Positions 1-10,077 of a DNA stretch of 64,000 bases are shown piece by piece. Source of the DNA: Diphasiastrum complanatum (lineage: Eukaryota > Streptophyta > Lycopodiopsida > Lycopodiales > Lycopodiaceae); contig CM055114.1 of the NCBI GenBank assembly GCA_029204225.1, positions 19,829,273 through 19,893,272 of the forward strand, read 5' to 3'. How positions within the stretch are numbered: position 1 is the first letter of the stretch; the number at the start of each line of letters is the position of its first letter. A program made the position numbers and the translations under genes. The notes under the pieces are model-generated. The model did no database searches. It was not told where the DNA came from and worked only from the letters and a program-made list of their open reading frames with translations.

Positions 1-704
1 TTTTTGGCACATTATCGTGTCTTAAATTATCTGATTCAACTCATGCTTTCTTGTTCTAATAGCACACTACAATCATCATACTTTCATAGCGATAATGTCT
101 ACGCCTTCCATGGTTGCCTACGACACCTCGAAAAGGTAGTAGAATGGATGTCATTGACTCCTACATTATCAGCTACTAGAGGTGGTAACTCATGTCTTCA
201 ATCATCATCCTAGTTACAACTTCGATAACGAATACACTTTCCAAGGTAACCGTTGTCTACGGGTCTAATTGCCACATTGCGAATAGTTTAATCATATACA
301 TTGCTTTTCTCCTTATCAGTGGTGAAAACCTAAGGAGTTGCCATAAGTCAACTTCTATGCCTAGGTTGTTTTACACTTCCTGCAAATCTTGGTTTCCTAT
401 TCTTTTTCCCAAATCTATATCCTTTTTGATGTGGCACATTCTAGCTTTGTTCTTCATAGATCTAGGCATTGATCTAGCCTTAGCAATCTTTTTGATAAGT
501 GAGATTCTAGGAGGTCCCCTCCCTATCAATTTATGTACTTGTTCCTCATTAGTGAGCTCATGATTCGCTTGATTTTCCTGTTGCTCAAGTCATATTTTCT
601 CTAAAGGAGGTTTCTTAGGCGTTTTAGATGGTGACACTTTTAACACCATCAGGGTTCTTTGAAAGAAATTTTGCATGGCTTTTTTTGGGGTTTTTCGGTT
701 TTCT
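1..704 (-). pseudogene. Degenerate retroelement coding trace
   Basis: On the minus strand a frame can be followed from about 700 to about 240 with two stops. It is rich in Lys and Arg and contains the stretch KLIGRGPPRISLIKKIAKA. It lies directly downstream of the gag-like zinc-knuckle remnant at 705-1225 in the same direction, so it is probably the rest of that element's gag or the gag/pol junction. I recognise no catalytic motif. The plus-strand frame over 192-563 has no family resemblance and is treated as a shadow. The last 200 bases towards position 1 hold nothing assignable. Confidence 0.3.
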
Positions 705-1225
705 CTAGTGCTTCCTTTCCTTGTCAACTATTGTTTCAATGTCGATCAGATTGATTGGATGTCGTTCTTCTTCTACCTTGTTTTCTTCTTTCTCTGAAGG
801 AGTGTCTCTAGTGTCCCTCTGGAGGAACATCATTGGTCTTGAAGGGTCTGCTCCATTACTTTTAGGTCTATGATTGTTAGGTCCAGGATTTTCAGTATTC
901 AGTGCCTCTATTCGACTCCAAGATCTATCTTCTAAATGTCTTGTTTTCTTGCAATATGCAAAAATCATATTAGGACAGTTTCTATTGAGATGGTTACCTT
1001 GGCAATGTCGATAACGGTGGAAGCAAATCTGTATTACGCCTTTGTCAAATCATATTTTGTTGTCTTTTCAGAGAGTTCATGACTGAGTCTAAGGTAGAAA
1101 TATTTTCGTTCATAATTAGGGTCTATTACCACTTCCAACCTGGGGGCTGTCCTAATCACTACTTCATAAGCATGGGATATTGTAGTGAAGGAAATCAGAT
1201 GTGTAGTTATAAATTCTAATACCAA
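705..1225 (-). pseudogene. Gag-like remnant with two degenerate zinc knuckles
   Basis: The minus strand reads a gag-like segment (1225 to about 1034), then a frameshift, then CFHRYRHCQGNHLNRNCP (from 1025) followed by FAYCKKTRHLEDRSW. These resemble two tandem CCHC zinc knuckles (C-x2-C-x4-H-x4-C) that have lost several Cys: Tyr and Phe stand at expected Cys positions and Ser at the last Cys of the second. Such paired knuckles bind RNA at the C-terminus of retrotransposon Gag. Family (copia or Ty3) is not clear. The element is broken by at least one frameshift. Confidence 0.45.
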
Positions 1226-1712
1226 CTAATTGTACAAGGAAGCAATGTGACCAAATCCGATAGTTATAATTTAAGTGTGACTCTATGCCGATAGAAGGAA
1301 ACTTTTTGATTCAAAGTGATGATCGTGAATAAGATGGTTCGACCCAAACTTCCTCTTGGTCGAGACATTCCTTATGCACAATCACCATATCTAAGTATCA
1401 TGATATTTGTAGGGCGAAAGATTGCCTACATCCAGAGGATTGTATCGATTCTTGGTGCGGAATGTCTTGGAGAAATCCTTAGGTCCCGGGAACCATTTAT
1501 CTTACCCATCATCAATTACAAGCGGAGACTAGTAGGGACGTAACCATCCTAGTACTTTTCTGATTTGCTTTCCATTATCTTTGTCTAAGGGCTTATGTAG
1601 TCCTCAGCCTCTCAATGACACTTCCTATACATTGAATTTCACAATTTGCAGTGATAACTCCCAAGCCTAAAATATGGCCAAGTATTATAGTATCATCGTG
1701 CTAAATCTTTGG
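1226..1712. other. No gene recognised
   Basis: Short frames only. The sequence is probably leader or LTR of the gag-like remnant at 705-1225, but no TG...CA boundary, primer binding site or second copy is visible. Similarity to block D1-B starts only at about 1713. Confidence 0.3.
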
Positions 1713-1952
1713 ATCTGCAACTTCCTTCATCAAATTAGGTCTTTGAGTTGTATGCTCATCTTGAACCGGGATGTTTGCTCCTCTATCATGTGCTCCATCA
1801 GCAACTGCGAGTCATCAATCTACATCGTATCGGTTTCAGAATTGTGTTCTTCATCTGCAACAAGCCTGATTCCACTTGTCTCCACAACTTCTTTGATCTT
1901 ATGTTCATAGTTCGGGGGACTATTCTAGCCATAATTCCGGCCTCAGCTTCAT
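1713..1952 (-). pseudogene. Retrotransposon-associated coding trace downstream of copia gag
   Basis: The minus strand carries traces that match 43454-43670 and 28346-28450, including DDSQLLMEHMIEEQTS and NYEHKIKEVVETSG. Stops interrupt it. The three copies sit beside the same copia gag, so the sequence is probably internal to that element. No known domain is recognised; it may be a captured or element-specific protein. Confidence 0.35.
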
Positions 1953-2564
1953 TCAATAATTCAAAGTGGAAGGCCAAGTGGCTCCTCTCGATTGAAGACT
2001 ATACTCCTCATTCACCAAAATCTCTTGCAAATCTACAATACTTGGCAAAGTATTTTGAATAGCAAAACTTTGAACAAGATTAGCATGATCATCCAACAAG
2101 CCATAGAGTATAACTTGAACAAGTTCTACCTCCTTAATGCTTTCATCAATACATGCTAACTCATCATTGAATGCTTTAACTCTCAAAACAAAAGCATGAG
2201 TACTCTCTTGCTTCTTTTTCAAAATTTGAAAGATTTGCCTCCTAAGAGAAAGAACTCTTGATGTAGACTTGGATTCATAAAGCTTCTTCAAAGCTTCCCA
2301 AGCCTCCAAAGAGGATGTGCACTTACCAACTACCTTGAGAAGTTCATTGGTAGCATTCATCTTAATCATTTGTAGAGCTCTTTTAGCTCTCTTGTCATAC
2401 CTCACTTGATCTTGTTGAGTTGCTGGTCTCTTCTTCAAACCTACAACAATATCCAGAACATCATTCATCTCAAGAAGTGATTCCATCCTCACTTTCCACA
2501 ATGAATAGTTACTTGAGGTAAGCCTATCATTGCCTTGCAACATGAAGCCTCCACTTGTAGCCAT
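1953..2564 (-). CDS. Ty1/copia Gag polyprotein (UBN2 / gag-polypeptide family)
   Basis: This 203-residue frame encodes the Gag core of a copia retrotransposon, which forms the cytoplasmic virus-like particle. An N-terminal LTSSNYSLWKVRMESLL matches the family's L-xx-NY-xx-W-xx-M motif. The middle has the usual SLEAWEALKKLYESKS stretch (W-xx-L-xx-Y), then LRRQIFQILKKKQESTHAFV and VKAFNDELACIDESI. I start at 2564 (AACATGG) because the sister copy at 44281 starts there; an in-frame ATG upstream at 2630 lies in the leader. No zinc knuckle or protease follows in frame, so the element is not complete. The second copy (43674-44281) has a 4-base deletion. Confidence 0.75.
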   Translation of the reverse strand: MATSGGFMLQGNDRLTSSNYSLWKVRMESLLEMNDVLDIVVGLKKRPATQQDQVRYDKRAKRALQMIKMNATNELLKVVGKCTSSLEAWEALKKLYESKSTSRVLSLRRQIFQILKKKQESTHAFVLRVKAFNDELACIDESIKEVELVQVILYGLLDDHANLVQSFAIQNTLPSIVDLQEILVNEEYSLQSRGATWPSTLNY

Positions 2565-3090
2565 GTTGAAGTGACCTGATCTTCTTCTTTCAGCCTGTTC
2601 CAATGCACAAAGCACTCTCTTGAATGTCAAAAAATAAACTCAAGAAGAAATCACAAAGATATGGAACCTCTCAAATCTCTTCTAGCACTTCTAGCTAGAA
2701 AATCAACACATAGAATAGTGAAATCTTGATCAAGGCTATGATCTATCCTCAATCTAATGATTGTTGCCACTTCCTAAGATTGAAACACACTCAAATGAAG
2801 TTCAGTAACCTCACAAACTAGAGATCCGATCAAAATTAGGGTTTTGACATAATCACAAAAAATTGAATATCCCAAATTCTACATGCAATTTCTAAAAACT
2901 TGATATATTCTTGTAGCCTCCAATGAGACCTTCCCAATGCACCAGAAATCAGATAATTCCAATAAACCAGGTGTGAAATTGGAATTGATCAAGTATATGA
3001 CCCTATATTGAGTTCTGACCTACAAAAGATCAATTCTACATATGCAAAATTGTTGACTTTTGAGTAGAAATCAATCTAGCATGCTCTAGC
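2565..3090 (-). other. Copia 5' leader upstream of gag
   Basis: Non-coding sequence between gag and the expected 5' LTR of the minus-strand copia element. It matches 44282-44815 closely, and its gag-proximal part matches 27986-28228 on the other strand. In copy B this leader runs back to a canonical primer binding site (44871-44882). Here that site and the LTR are missing because of the 1.88-kb deletion at about 3090. Confidence 0.65.
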
Positions 3091-3091
3091 C

Positions 3092-3163
3092 TTCTCTGTC
3101 TATGCATTGAGTCAATTCTCCTCTAACCCTGGCATAACACATTGGCAAATGGCAAAGAGACCT
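3092..3163 (+). pseudogene. Copia reverse transcriptase C-terminal scrap
   Basis: Twenty-four codons read FSVYALSQFSSNPGITHWQM and on to AKR, the standard copia RT/RNase H linker (typically LxYxVxxLSxF...PxxxHWxAxKR). The rest of this RT is present only in the other copy at 45855-46760, so this is the 3' edge of the deletion in block D1-A. It cannot be functional. Confidence 0.75.
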
Positions 3164-3259
3164 TGGACTTCTGGATATTCGAGGTGTTTCCCCCTTTCAT
3201 GAGGGTCTATCGGCCGGAAAAAGAGAGATCGTAGGAGGAGTTACCTCAGCGGCACCTCT

Positions 3260-4220
3260 TGTTGTGGCGGTGATGCCGATGATGTCATGCCTCATGCAAC
3301 CTCAAGTCCAGCACATCCATCTAGCATGTCTCATCGTATGGATTCCTTACTTCAAGAAACACCAACTCAGGAAGCAATGCGGATGGCACGTGATACTATG
3401 ACTCCTGCATCTGTCACACCTGAATATCCCGACACCCCCATGCTCTCTCCTCACATTTTTCCATCTTCGGTACCCACACTCCCTATGGGGTCTCCACTGC
3501 ACTGTGATCTCTCTTGCTAGGCCACTCCACCCATTTTTTCTCCCATTCAAACCCTTGTTGGTTGCACTCCCTCTCAAACTCCTTTCCAATCTTCTTCTCT
3601 TCAGACCCCTCCCCTACCTTCTCGTGATCGTCTTAAAAATCCTCTCCAAACTTCTCCTGTTGTATTCACTTCCCCCTGGCCCGACGCCACTCCTCTCAAC
3701 ACTCCCTTTGCCACCTCTCCATTAGTTGACATCTTGCCATCCTATGCCATAGATGCGAACAAACACATAGTGGAGGATGAGCATAGTGGTGGTCTAGTGA
3801 TCACTCGCACGAGACAACTAGCACAAGTGGTCTTCAACAAGGACATTTTCAAGGACTGGCACAAACAAAGTGATGACAAAAAGAATTATGTTGTTGACCA
3901 GTTTATAGAGAATTTCCAGTCTCCTCCCCTGATTTGGAATTTGATCGAATCTGGATGTCACGCCGCATGGGAGTTATGATGTGAGCCACCGCAAATCGGA
4001 GATCCGAGATGCGGTAAGAGCTAGCAAATCTAGGCATACCACGTGCACAAGGACGATTGTAAGTTTACAAAGAAAGAATTTCGAGAAAATCCAGATCGTT
4101 TCAAGCAACAACAAGAAACAGCTAAGAAGCGCCTGGAGACTACAGGGCCTTCTCACCTTGGCAGTGGTGGCCAACGTTCTTTTCATGCCCATTTCATAAG
4201 TCTCCCCACCCATATTTTGA
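3260..4220 (+). pseudogene. CACTA (En/Spm)-like Transposase_24 remnant
   Basis: After a Pro/Ser/Thr-rich N-terminal part (3287 to about 3720), the frame around 3734-3979 reads DIFKDWHKQSDDKKNYVVDQF and SPPLIWNLIESGCHAAWE. This resembles the plant Transposase_24 domain (FKDWK...WxxxxxKF...). A further segment (about 4043-4190) with KEFRENPDRFKQQQ and a GPSHLGSGG motif resembles the end of that domain (NRxxxxxxHTxGSKSF). There are stops at 3518 and near 3977. The copy at 46860-47810 has extra stops. I see no CACTA termini. The call rests on motif memory alone. Confidence 0.4.
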
Positions 4221-4690
4221 ATTTGACATTGTCGTAATTCATATTTTATTTGTGAATTTGTTTAAATTAAATTACAATCGCCAATTTTTAGATTCATGCA
4301 GAAATCTACCGTAAAGCGGTCTCCCACAAAAGTATAAGTGTGCATATTCCAACAACATGCAATCATTACTCGAATTATTGGAGAGACAAGAAGTGAGAAT
4401 TGATTGGGATGGATATTCTGAGGTATATTTATGGCTTCAAGATATATTTTGATTTCACCACATTCATGTTGTCGAACACTCTAACAACATCACTTACAAA
4501 ATTTACACATCTTTATTGCACGCAGGTATCGCAGTCCCAATCTCATGCATCGCAGTCACATGAGTCTAATGACCATGGCCACGATGGGGACGATTCAACT
4601 GGATCTATTAATTAGGCATTTCATTCTAATATATGTTTGTAATTGGAACATTTATGTATAAATATATAGAATTTGTTTAAGTTAAGTCCT
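4221..4690. other. AT-rich spacer, no gene assigned
   Basis: This stretch is conserved with 47830-48280. A 71-codon frame (4400-4615) ends in a His/Ser/Asp-rich tail but matches no family I know. It may be the 3' continuation or an intron of the CACTA-like gene. Confidence 0.3.
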
Positions 4691-4693
4691 CTA

Positions 4694-5216
4694 CATGAAT
4701 CATCACGTCAACCAGTTTAAGAATCTCTTGCAGCAGATGCAGCTGTCGGATCAACTATTGACATCAAGACACAATTATGACATTGCTATCGAGTCTGCCA
4801 CCTACATACGAAAACTAGGTGATGATCATAACGACACACTCATATTTAACTCTCTCAAGAGTAATCGCTATGTTGCTGCAAGAAGACAATTGAAGAAGCT
4901 CAGAAAGCTCTTCGAATTCAATATTGCATGCTCTACATGTAAATAAATGCACTAAATGTTAGAAGAAAAAAGTCCCGAAACAATTTGTATCGAATTAGAA
5001 AGTGATTCAAAGTCAAGAGCAATTACCGAATCCCCAGTCGAAGAAGAAGATGTTTGATAAGTATTGCAAACATGCTAACAATCATGAGATTCATGATTGG
5101 AAGATATTGAAAGCAAATAACACCAACAAGAAGTACTCAGATCAACAGGCAAATGCACTTGCAGTTACATCTCAATTTCTAGTTCAAGACATGGATGAAG
5201 GAACTTTATGATTAGA
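4694..5216 (+). pseudogene. Second copia Gag, C-terminal half
   Basis: Reading across frames gives VNQFKNLLQQM, then MTLLSSLPPTYEN, then LTLSRVIAMLLQEDN, the usual copia Gag order (LLxSLPxxYxx...LTLxxVxxxLLxExxR). Further on, KYCKHANNHEIHDWKILKANN is a worn zinc-knuckle region. A TAG interrupts after YEN and frames shift at least twice. The copy at 48283-48798 is broken in similar places. It is a different copia lineage and opposite strand from the Gag at 1953-2564. Confidence 0.65.
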
Positions 5217-5520
5217 TATCAGAAAGCGCAAGTTGATAATGTTTGATTTTTCAATTTTGGAGCCACATGACCAATCATCGCGAACATTTTCATTCCTATA
5301 CGTCTTACACTATAAAAAATTCATTCATGTTGGTGATGATAGTGCACCTACTATCAAAGGTGAAGACACTATAAGATTGAGTTATAGCATGATCAATTCA
5401 AGTTACTATTGAATGTTTTGTATGTATCTAAACTGTCAAAAAATCTATTATTAGTAAGCCGAATTATTAATGTATGTCATAGGGTAGAACTTGAATATCA
5501 TTGTCATAATATACCAACAT
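5217..5520 (+). pseudogene. Copia protease remnant
   Basis: Frame pieces carry HMTNHREHF, the GDDSAPTIKGEDTIRL stretch, and then NVLYVSKLSKNLLLVSRI. This is the copia aspartic protease region (DSGATxHMTxxxxxF...GxGxI...VLYVPxLxxNLLSVSxL). The catalytic Asp-Ser-Gly is degraded to a FDF-type sequence and frameshifts separate the pieces. It directly follows the gag remnant at 4694-5216 and recurs at 48830-49110. Confidence 0.65.
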
Positions 5521-6336
5521 AGAATTGCTAGATTTGTGTAGTGTTTATGTCATTCCCCAAGGAGATAGCACTTAAAAACTATTTTATTAATACAGTCTTG
5601 ACTTACTTCGAATGAAATGGAATTGTGTGTTAACCTGGTTGTCAAACAGACATTTAATAAGTAATCAATATTACTTTTGTTGTGGGTGTGTGATGATGAC
5701 AAATTTAGAACAACAATCTTCCACTATCGAACCGAATGAAAAGTGTTCTATAAGTGAAATGTTATCAGAGTAGCACGAACGAACTACACTCCGGCTGATT
5801 AAGCTGTCAGTAAGAATTTGTGTTATGTTCGATGCAGACATGCACGAACAGACAAATAGTTAATCTTATTTTTGAACTGTTGTGTTCTAGATAGAAGTCC
5901 TCAACAACTAAAGTCCAGTCATGGTTAAAGACCTCAAATATGTTAGAAACAATTCCTCGGGCAGGGACTACCATTTCACATGTATACATAGTTCTCTATC
6001 AGTGACTGTGAAAAACTGTACCAAAGAGATATCTTATTCCGATGCCAAATACAAAGTATTCACGTAAACAAATAAGATAGTTCAAAGACAGTTCTTTAGA
6101 TCAGCTTTACAGAAACACAACAAATGACTGTAATGAACTATTGTAACTGTCTGACTAGAGAGTAGTTTAAGCAGTGTGAAAGAGATCACTAGTAGACTCA
6201 AAGTCACTCACACTCAATAGTGCGGAGAACTGAAATCAGAGAAAATATTCTTCGATGCTCTATTCACTTCTTCAATCTCTCAAGTACAAAAACTCTCTCT
6301 CTCTCTCCCTCTCTCGGTGGTGTGAGAATGAAGCGA
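5521..6336. other. Retroelement non-coding sequence ending in a CT tract
   Basis: No frame of interest. Around 5759-5774 TGTTATCAGAGTAGCA resembles a worn initiator-Met primer binding site on the plus strand, with 1-2 mismatches. The block ends with a short (CT)n run at about 6296-6318 and then joins abruptly to copia sequence on the other strand at 6337. The equivalent stretch at 49110-49922 is closely similar. Confidence 0.35.
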
Positions 6337-7010
6337 AGTCTGATTGAAGAATGCTTTACTACCAGACTGAAAGTCTCACTATAGTCGATATTCAAGATTT
6401 GAAAAAATTCTCGTGCAACAAGTCAAACTTTCCTTCAATCGATACTTCCATCTGCTTTGTATTTTATCTTAAATACCTATTTGCAATTAATTACATTTGT
6501 CTTGGCAGGTAATTTGACAATAGTCCAAGTTTGGATGAAAGATAAATATTCTCCATCCATAGCTTCTCTCCATAGATCGGAGTCTGACTGACTGAGTGCT
6601 TCTTTGACAATAGTCAGCTCTCAAATGAGATAACAAACAAATTCATCAGTATATATGTTAGGTGGTCTGCAATCTCTTGTCGATCTATTGGGAGATGAAT
6701 GAGGCTGATAATCATTTTCTCGATTATGTTGTTGTTGAGCTACAACATCTCCTTCTGATTCGTTGTTGATAAGTTGTTCGCCTCATAAATTCGAACCTTC
6801 GATAGAAATAGTCAAATCGGAAATAGGAGTGTTGGATAGTTCGACTGTCTGAGCCTTTGAGGTCAATAAATTGGTCCTCAATAAAACAATATCTCTGCTG
6901 ATGAGTAGCTTCGATTCAACAGAAGCATACAACATATGAGTTCTATCTGAAGTGGCATAACCAATGAAAATGGATTTGATATTATGGGAGTCTAGGTGAT
7001 CTCATGTAAT
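6337..7010 (-). pseudogene. Copia-B integrase end / reverse transcriptase start
   Basis: From 7010 downward the minus strand reads the integrase C-terminal region (DHLDSHNIKSIFIG, THMLY, SRDIVLLR), a Ser/Asn-rich linker with VVAQQQHNRENDYQPHSS, and the start of RT (SDLWREAMDGEYLSFI, WTIVKLPA, VFKIKYKADGSI). This is the standard copia order, ending where RT would continue to its catalytic motifs. Stops and small deletions are present. At 7010 it is cut exactly where a (GA)n tract begins. Called Copia-B here; other copies lie at 17187, 28745, 34112, 39474 and 61095. Confidence 0.8.
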
Positions 7011-7013
7011 ATC

Positions 7014-7015
<2 letters not shown>

Positions 7016-7101
<86 letters not shown>

Positions 7102-7105
7102 CAAA
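7016..7105. repeat. (GA)n microsatellite
   Basis: About 75 bases of uninterrupted GA followed by an imperfect GGGAGAGAGAC tail. It is the exact join between Copia-B and block H. The same arrangement with CT on the plus strand occurs at 17160-17186 and 61073-61097. Confidence 0.97.
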
Positions 7106-9285
7106 AAGAGGGAGCGTGTGTATCACCCTAGTTACACAAAACGTGATTCTTGCGAATGTGTACTTGCATGATGAATGTATGCATGTTGTAGTGTGTCTTT
7201 GCCTTAGATTTTTGAGATAGATCTTGATTATCGATCTAGTCTTGATCTCTATGCATGCACACCACTTAGGAGATCATCATCACACTCAAAGGAAAAGCCA
7301 CAGGTGTGAATTTCAACATTTGATTCTTGTCAATGTATGCTATTAAAAGGTTCACATAATCTATATAACAACAACATGGTCATTTGCTTAATTTAAATTG
7401 CCATTTTATTTGACACAAGGATTTTAGTTATTCTTTGTGTGAAGGTCTAAATTATTTCGTTATGTTCTATTTTGAATGAAGTGGTTTGTGAATCCATGGA
7501 TGACCTATATCAACGTAGTGAGTAGCATTGCTTTTAAGCTTAAGGAGTACACCCTCCTTAGGACCAAAAAAACATTTACACTATAAGTGGTTGTACACAC
7601 ATAATGATTTGATGCATGTAATGAAAGCACTCAATTATTGAAACACATGTATCTTAATGGTCTAGATAACGAACAAAATAATCCTCGTTTTTATGCAAGC
7701 ATTATGTTCGGAGTAAAGCTTTAAAACGACTAAAAGGGATAAACTTCACACCATTTTTGAAAAAATACCATGATATGGATCCCAAAAAAAATAAAAATCA
7801 TAAAACAAATTTTGGAAAATATTATACTTACCAATCCTATAGAAAGTGAGGAATTATTGTCTACATACAAAGCACATAAAAATACTTCTAGATGGATCAC
7901 AAATGCCCATGATCGTATCTTCATTATACTTGTTACATTTATCACAAGAGCAAGTCTAAGTGAATTGTCTGCATTCATCATGAATGGAGTAAGGCTTAAA
8001 TCCAACACGCAAGATCATCCTTAATGTAGATACATGTTTATTCTAGCATTGTGAATCTTCCATAAACTTTTATGTTGACTAACCTAAGCTAATACATAGC
8101 TTGCACGTCTTGTGACATCTCAAAGTGCTATGAAAACATTCTACTACGAAGGCCAGATAGGTTAACTACGATTATCACACATATGATACATGAAGTGTAC
8201 AAGCTAGCAATGTAACCAAAGAACACAGAGGCCTATGTTATAAAATTAAGGTCAATGGATTTTGACCTAAAATCAACAAGATTATGAACATTGGTTGAGC
8301 AAACATTGATATGGTAGAACAATGTGTTGATCTCCAACTGTATCATTCAATTTGGAAATAGAAGTTCAAAGCAAATCAATGGCATACCTATGGGGTTTGC
8401 TTGCTCACCTGTTTGGTGCAATTGCTACCTTACCTACTTTGAAATACATTTTGTCAAACGACTAATCAAACTAGAGGAATGGGAATGGATGAGAACTCTC
8501 ATCCTGTGATGATGTCATTTTGTTACATTCATGATTTATGCTTCATAAACATTGTTAAACTTTACTTGTAATAATTCTTTAATTGTAGAGTACATTAGTG
8601 ATCAATACTTTACCTATTTATAGCCGTTGTAATCTCAAGCTGCCTATATAATTGAACTTCACCATAACAAAATACGGTGTAACCATAATGAAGCAAACAA
8701 TACCAATGCTAGACACAAGATGTCAAAATAAAAATAAATAATTAGTTGCAGTCAATAAACTTATCGTTTGTGTTATGGGTTACAAAAAATGGTCACCTAG
8801 CAAGCAATTACTCACAACACTAAGTAACCATAAAAAACCAGTAGTGAGACAATAAATACCTCTCGAAACATCTAATACTTAATTATTTAATATAGACAAA
8901 CATACTTATAACTATCCTCACTTGATTAGAAAAAAACAGACAAGTATGGCATAAGCCTAGGCAATAGATAAATTTTCAACTTATCACGCTTCTTTAATTA
9001 TATTGGGGCTAAAATAACACAATGTTTGATTTTTTTGACATTGCCTATTCTGTCATAAACTCTTCTTGACAAGGATAACAATCGTATTTCGACTATGACA
9101 CTCGTCTTCCTCACCTCACTAAGTTTTGTGGTTTCTTGTCGTGGGATAGTGGCAAATAATAGATAAACTCCTTGGATCAAGTTACAATTACGATGATTTG
9201 TATCTAAAACATAAAGAGGTGGTGAGTCGGCCAATGAAGGGAGATGAGATGAAGCAAACCTAGCCACTATCGCCCGCATGAAATA
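7101..9285 (+). repeat. Block H, copy a
   Basis: An anonymous repeat of about 2.2 kb present in five copies: here, 14795-17160 (reverse), 33033-34832 (with a replaced middle), 38359-39473 (truncated) and 58765-61075 (reverse). It contains a reverse-transcriptase-like trace (8324-8550). A 6-bp stem lies in AAGGAGTACACCCTCCTT at about 7544-7561. No long frame survives, but 7770-8024 is open in several copies. It is probably an old non-LTR or Penelope-like element; no termini are recognised. Confidence 0.75.
8324..8550 (+). pseudogene. Reverse transcriptase fragment, possibly Penelope-like
   Basis: The frame from 8324 contains QINGIPMGFACSPVWCNCYL followed by a Tyr/Phe-Glu. This fits an RT motif B (GxPMGxxxSPxxxxxYLxxxE) of the kind seen in Penelope-like and related non-LTR RTs. 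After a frameshift, 8519-8550 reads FCYIHDLCFIN, where YIHD sits at the place of the catalytic YxDD and has lost one Asp. Only the motif B to C part is visible. The two reverse copies (15440-15670, 59415-59640) keep the same two motifs. The family call is inference; the RT signature itself is fairly clear. Confidence 0.5.
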
Positions 9286-9748
9286 CCAGATTTAATCATG
9301 TTTTCACATGATGGCATGGGCGGAGGACATTTCTCTATAGATATTACGGTTCATAGACTTTTGCAATTAGGTTGTTGGTGGCCTACGCTTCATAATGACA
9401 TAGAAAATTATATTTAGACATGTGATGTTTGCTAGCGAGCACAATGGCCTACTAGACAGAACTATGAACCCTTGCATCCGGTTTTATCGCGAGCACCATT
9501 TGAAAAATGGCGACTGGATTATGTTGGCCCTATTCATCATGTCGCGCGAGGATCTCAGGCCCGATACATTATCGTAGCAACTGACTATATGACCAAGTGG
9601 GTTGAAGCCAAAGCTGTCAAAGTTGCTGATGCGAAATCTACGACCAAGTTTCTCTATGAAAATATTATTATCAGATTTGGATGTCTGATCGAGATTGTCA
9701 GTGACTAGGGTACACACTTTGTTAATCAAACAATAAAGTGTTTACAAG
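9286..9748 (+). pseudogene. Ty3/gypsy integrase fragment
   Basis: The frame starts in the zinc-binding domain: HDGMGGGHFS, then LLQLGCWWPTLHND, then TCDVC (HHCC pattern). The core follows with PFEKWRLDYVGPIHH (first catalytic Asp), YIIVATDYMTKWVEA, and IVSD-stop-GTHFVN (second catalytic Asp). The catalytic Glu and C-terminal domain are missing because another repeat begins at 9749. All three internal stops are TAG. Fuller copies lie at 13691-14790 and 57660-58765 on the minus strand. Confidence 0.85.
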
Positions 9749-9780
9749 AAGAAAAGTGTTAAGCTTAGCATACCGACTCC

Positions 9781-10038
9781 TCATCTGATTTGTGCATGCT
9801 ACTAACTGAATCAATCTATCTTCTTATTTCGTTCAATATCATGTCAGAATGTATGCTTCTCTATAGCTATTTATAACTGATAAATCTGTTATTGTTTCGT
9901 CTGACCTGTTGAACACTTCAACCCTGCAATATTCTTTACACTACTTTACACTCTAAAATTGTTTGACTACAAAATCACTTTGGTACTAATAATTCCAAAG
10001 TTATTTGCTAAAGGATTGAATGTGACTTTTGTCATTAT
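9781..10038 (-). repeat. R335 repeat, truncated copy
   Basis: A 335-bp dispersed repeat, called R335 here. In its forward direction it starts near TGAATGAACTATTGAGCGC and ends near ACAAATCAGATG, with TATAAATAG about two thirds along. This copy is reversed and lacks the start. Bases 9751-9780 just before it are a scrap of copia RT (WYAKLNTF, reversed). The TATA-like motif suggests an LTR, but no TG...CA termini or target duplication are certain. Confidence 0.75.
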
Positions 10039-10039
10039 A

Positions 10040-10077
10040 GTGGAGGTAACAATCAACATCTCGATTGTTACCTCCAC
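10040..10077. repeat. Perfect 15-bp stem hairpin at a foldback join
   Basis: GTGGAGGTAACAATC, an 8-base loop, then GATTGTTACCTCCAC. In the other copies (for example 63105) this copia RT sequence continues into TTGATGATATC, so here the strand has folded back and copied itself. It marks the join between the reversed R335 at 9781-10038 and the RT fragment at 10063-10212. Confidence 0.9.

Larger units (their letters stand above)
1713..6336. repeat. Segmental duplication D1, copy A
   Basis: Nearly identical to 43436-49922 in the same orientation. The match starts at the shared sequence TCTGCAACTTCCTTC (1713 and 43436) and ends after a short CT tract and GGTGGTGTG (about 6330 and 49915). Copy A lacks about 1.88 kb found in copy B (44810-46688). 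The join at 3089-3091 shares 2 bases with both parental sides. It contains copia gag and leader on the minus strand, then a CACTA-like fragment and a second copia gag/protease on the plus strand. Confidence 0.9.
6337..9745 (+). repeat. Left arm of large inverted repeat
   Basis: The reverse complement of 14312-17877, with matching order: copia IN/RT piece, (GA)n tract, block H, Ty3 integrase. The arm is about 3.4 kb and the spacer about 4.6 kb. This arm lacks roughly 370 bases just after the microsatellite (near 7160) that are kept in other H copies. Confidence 0.85.

Noticed and set aside
5759-5774. Plus-strand primer binding site TGTTATCAGAGTAGCA
   Set aside because: It has mismatches to the tRNA-complementary consensus and no LTR end could be placed before it, so it is mentioned but not called.
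6996-7220. Frame encoding a long Arg-Glu repeat
   Set aside because: It is only the translation of a (GA)n microsatellite; the same applies to the Leu-Ser repeat frames at 31314-31745, 32721-33068, 36542-37453 and 38011-38364.
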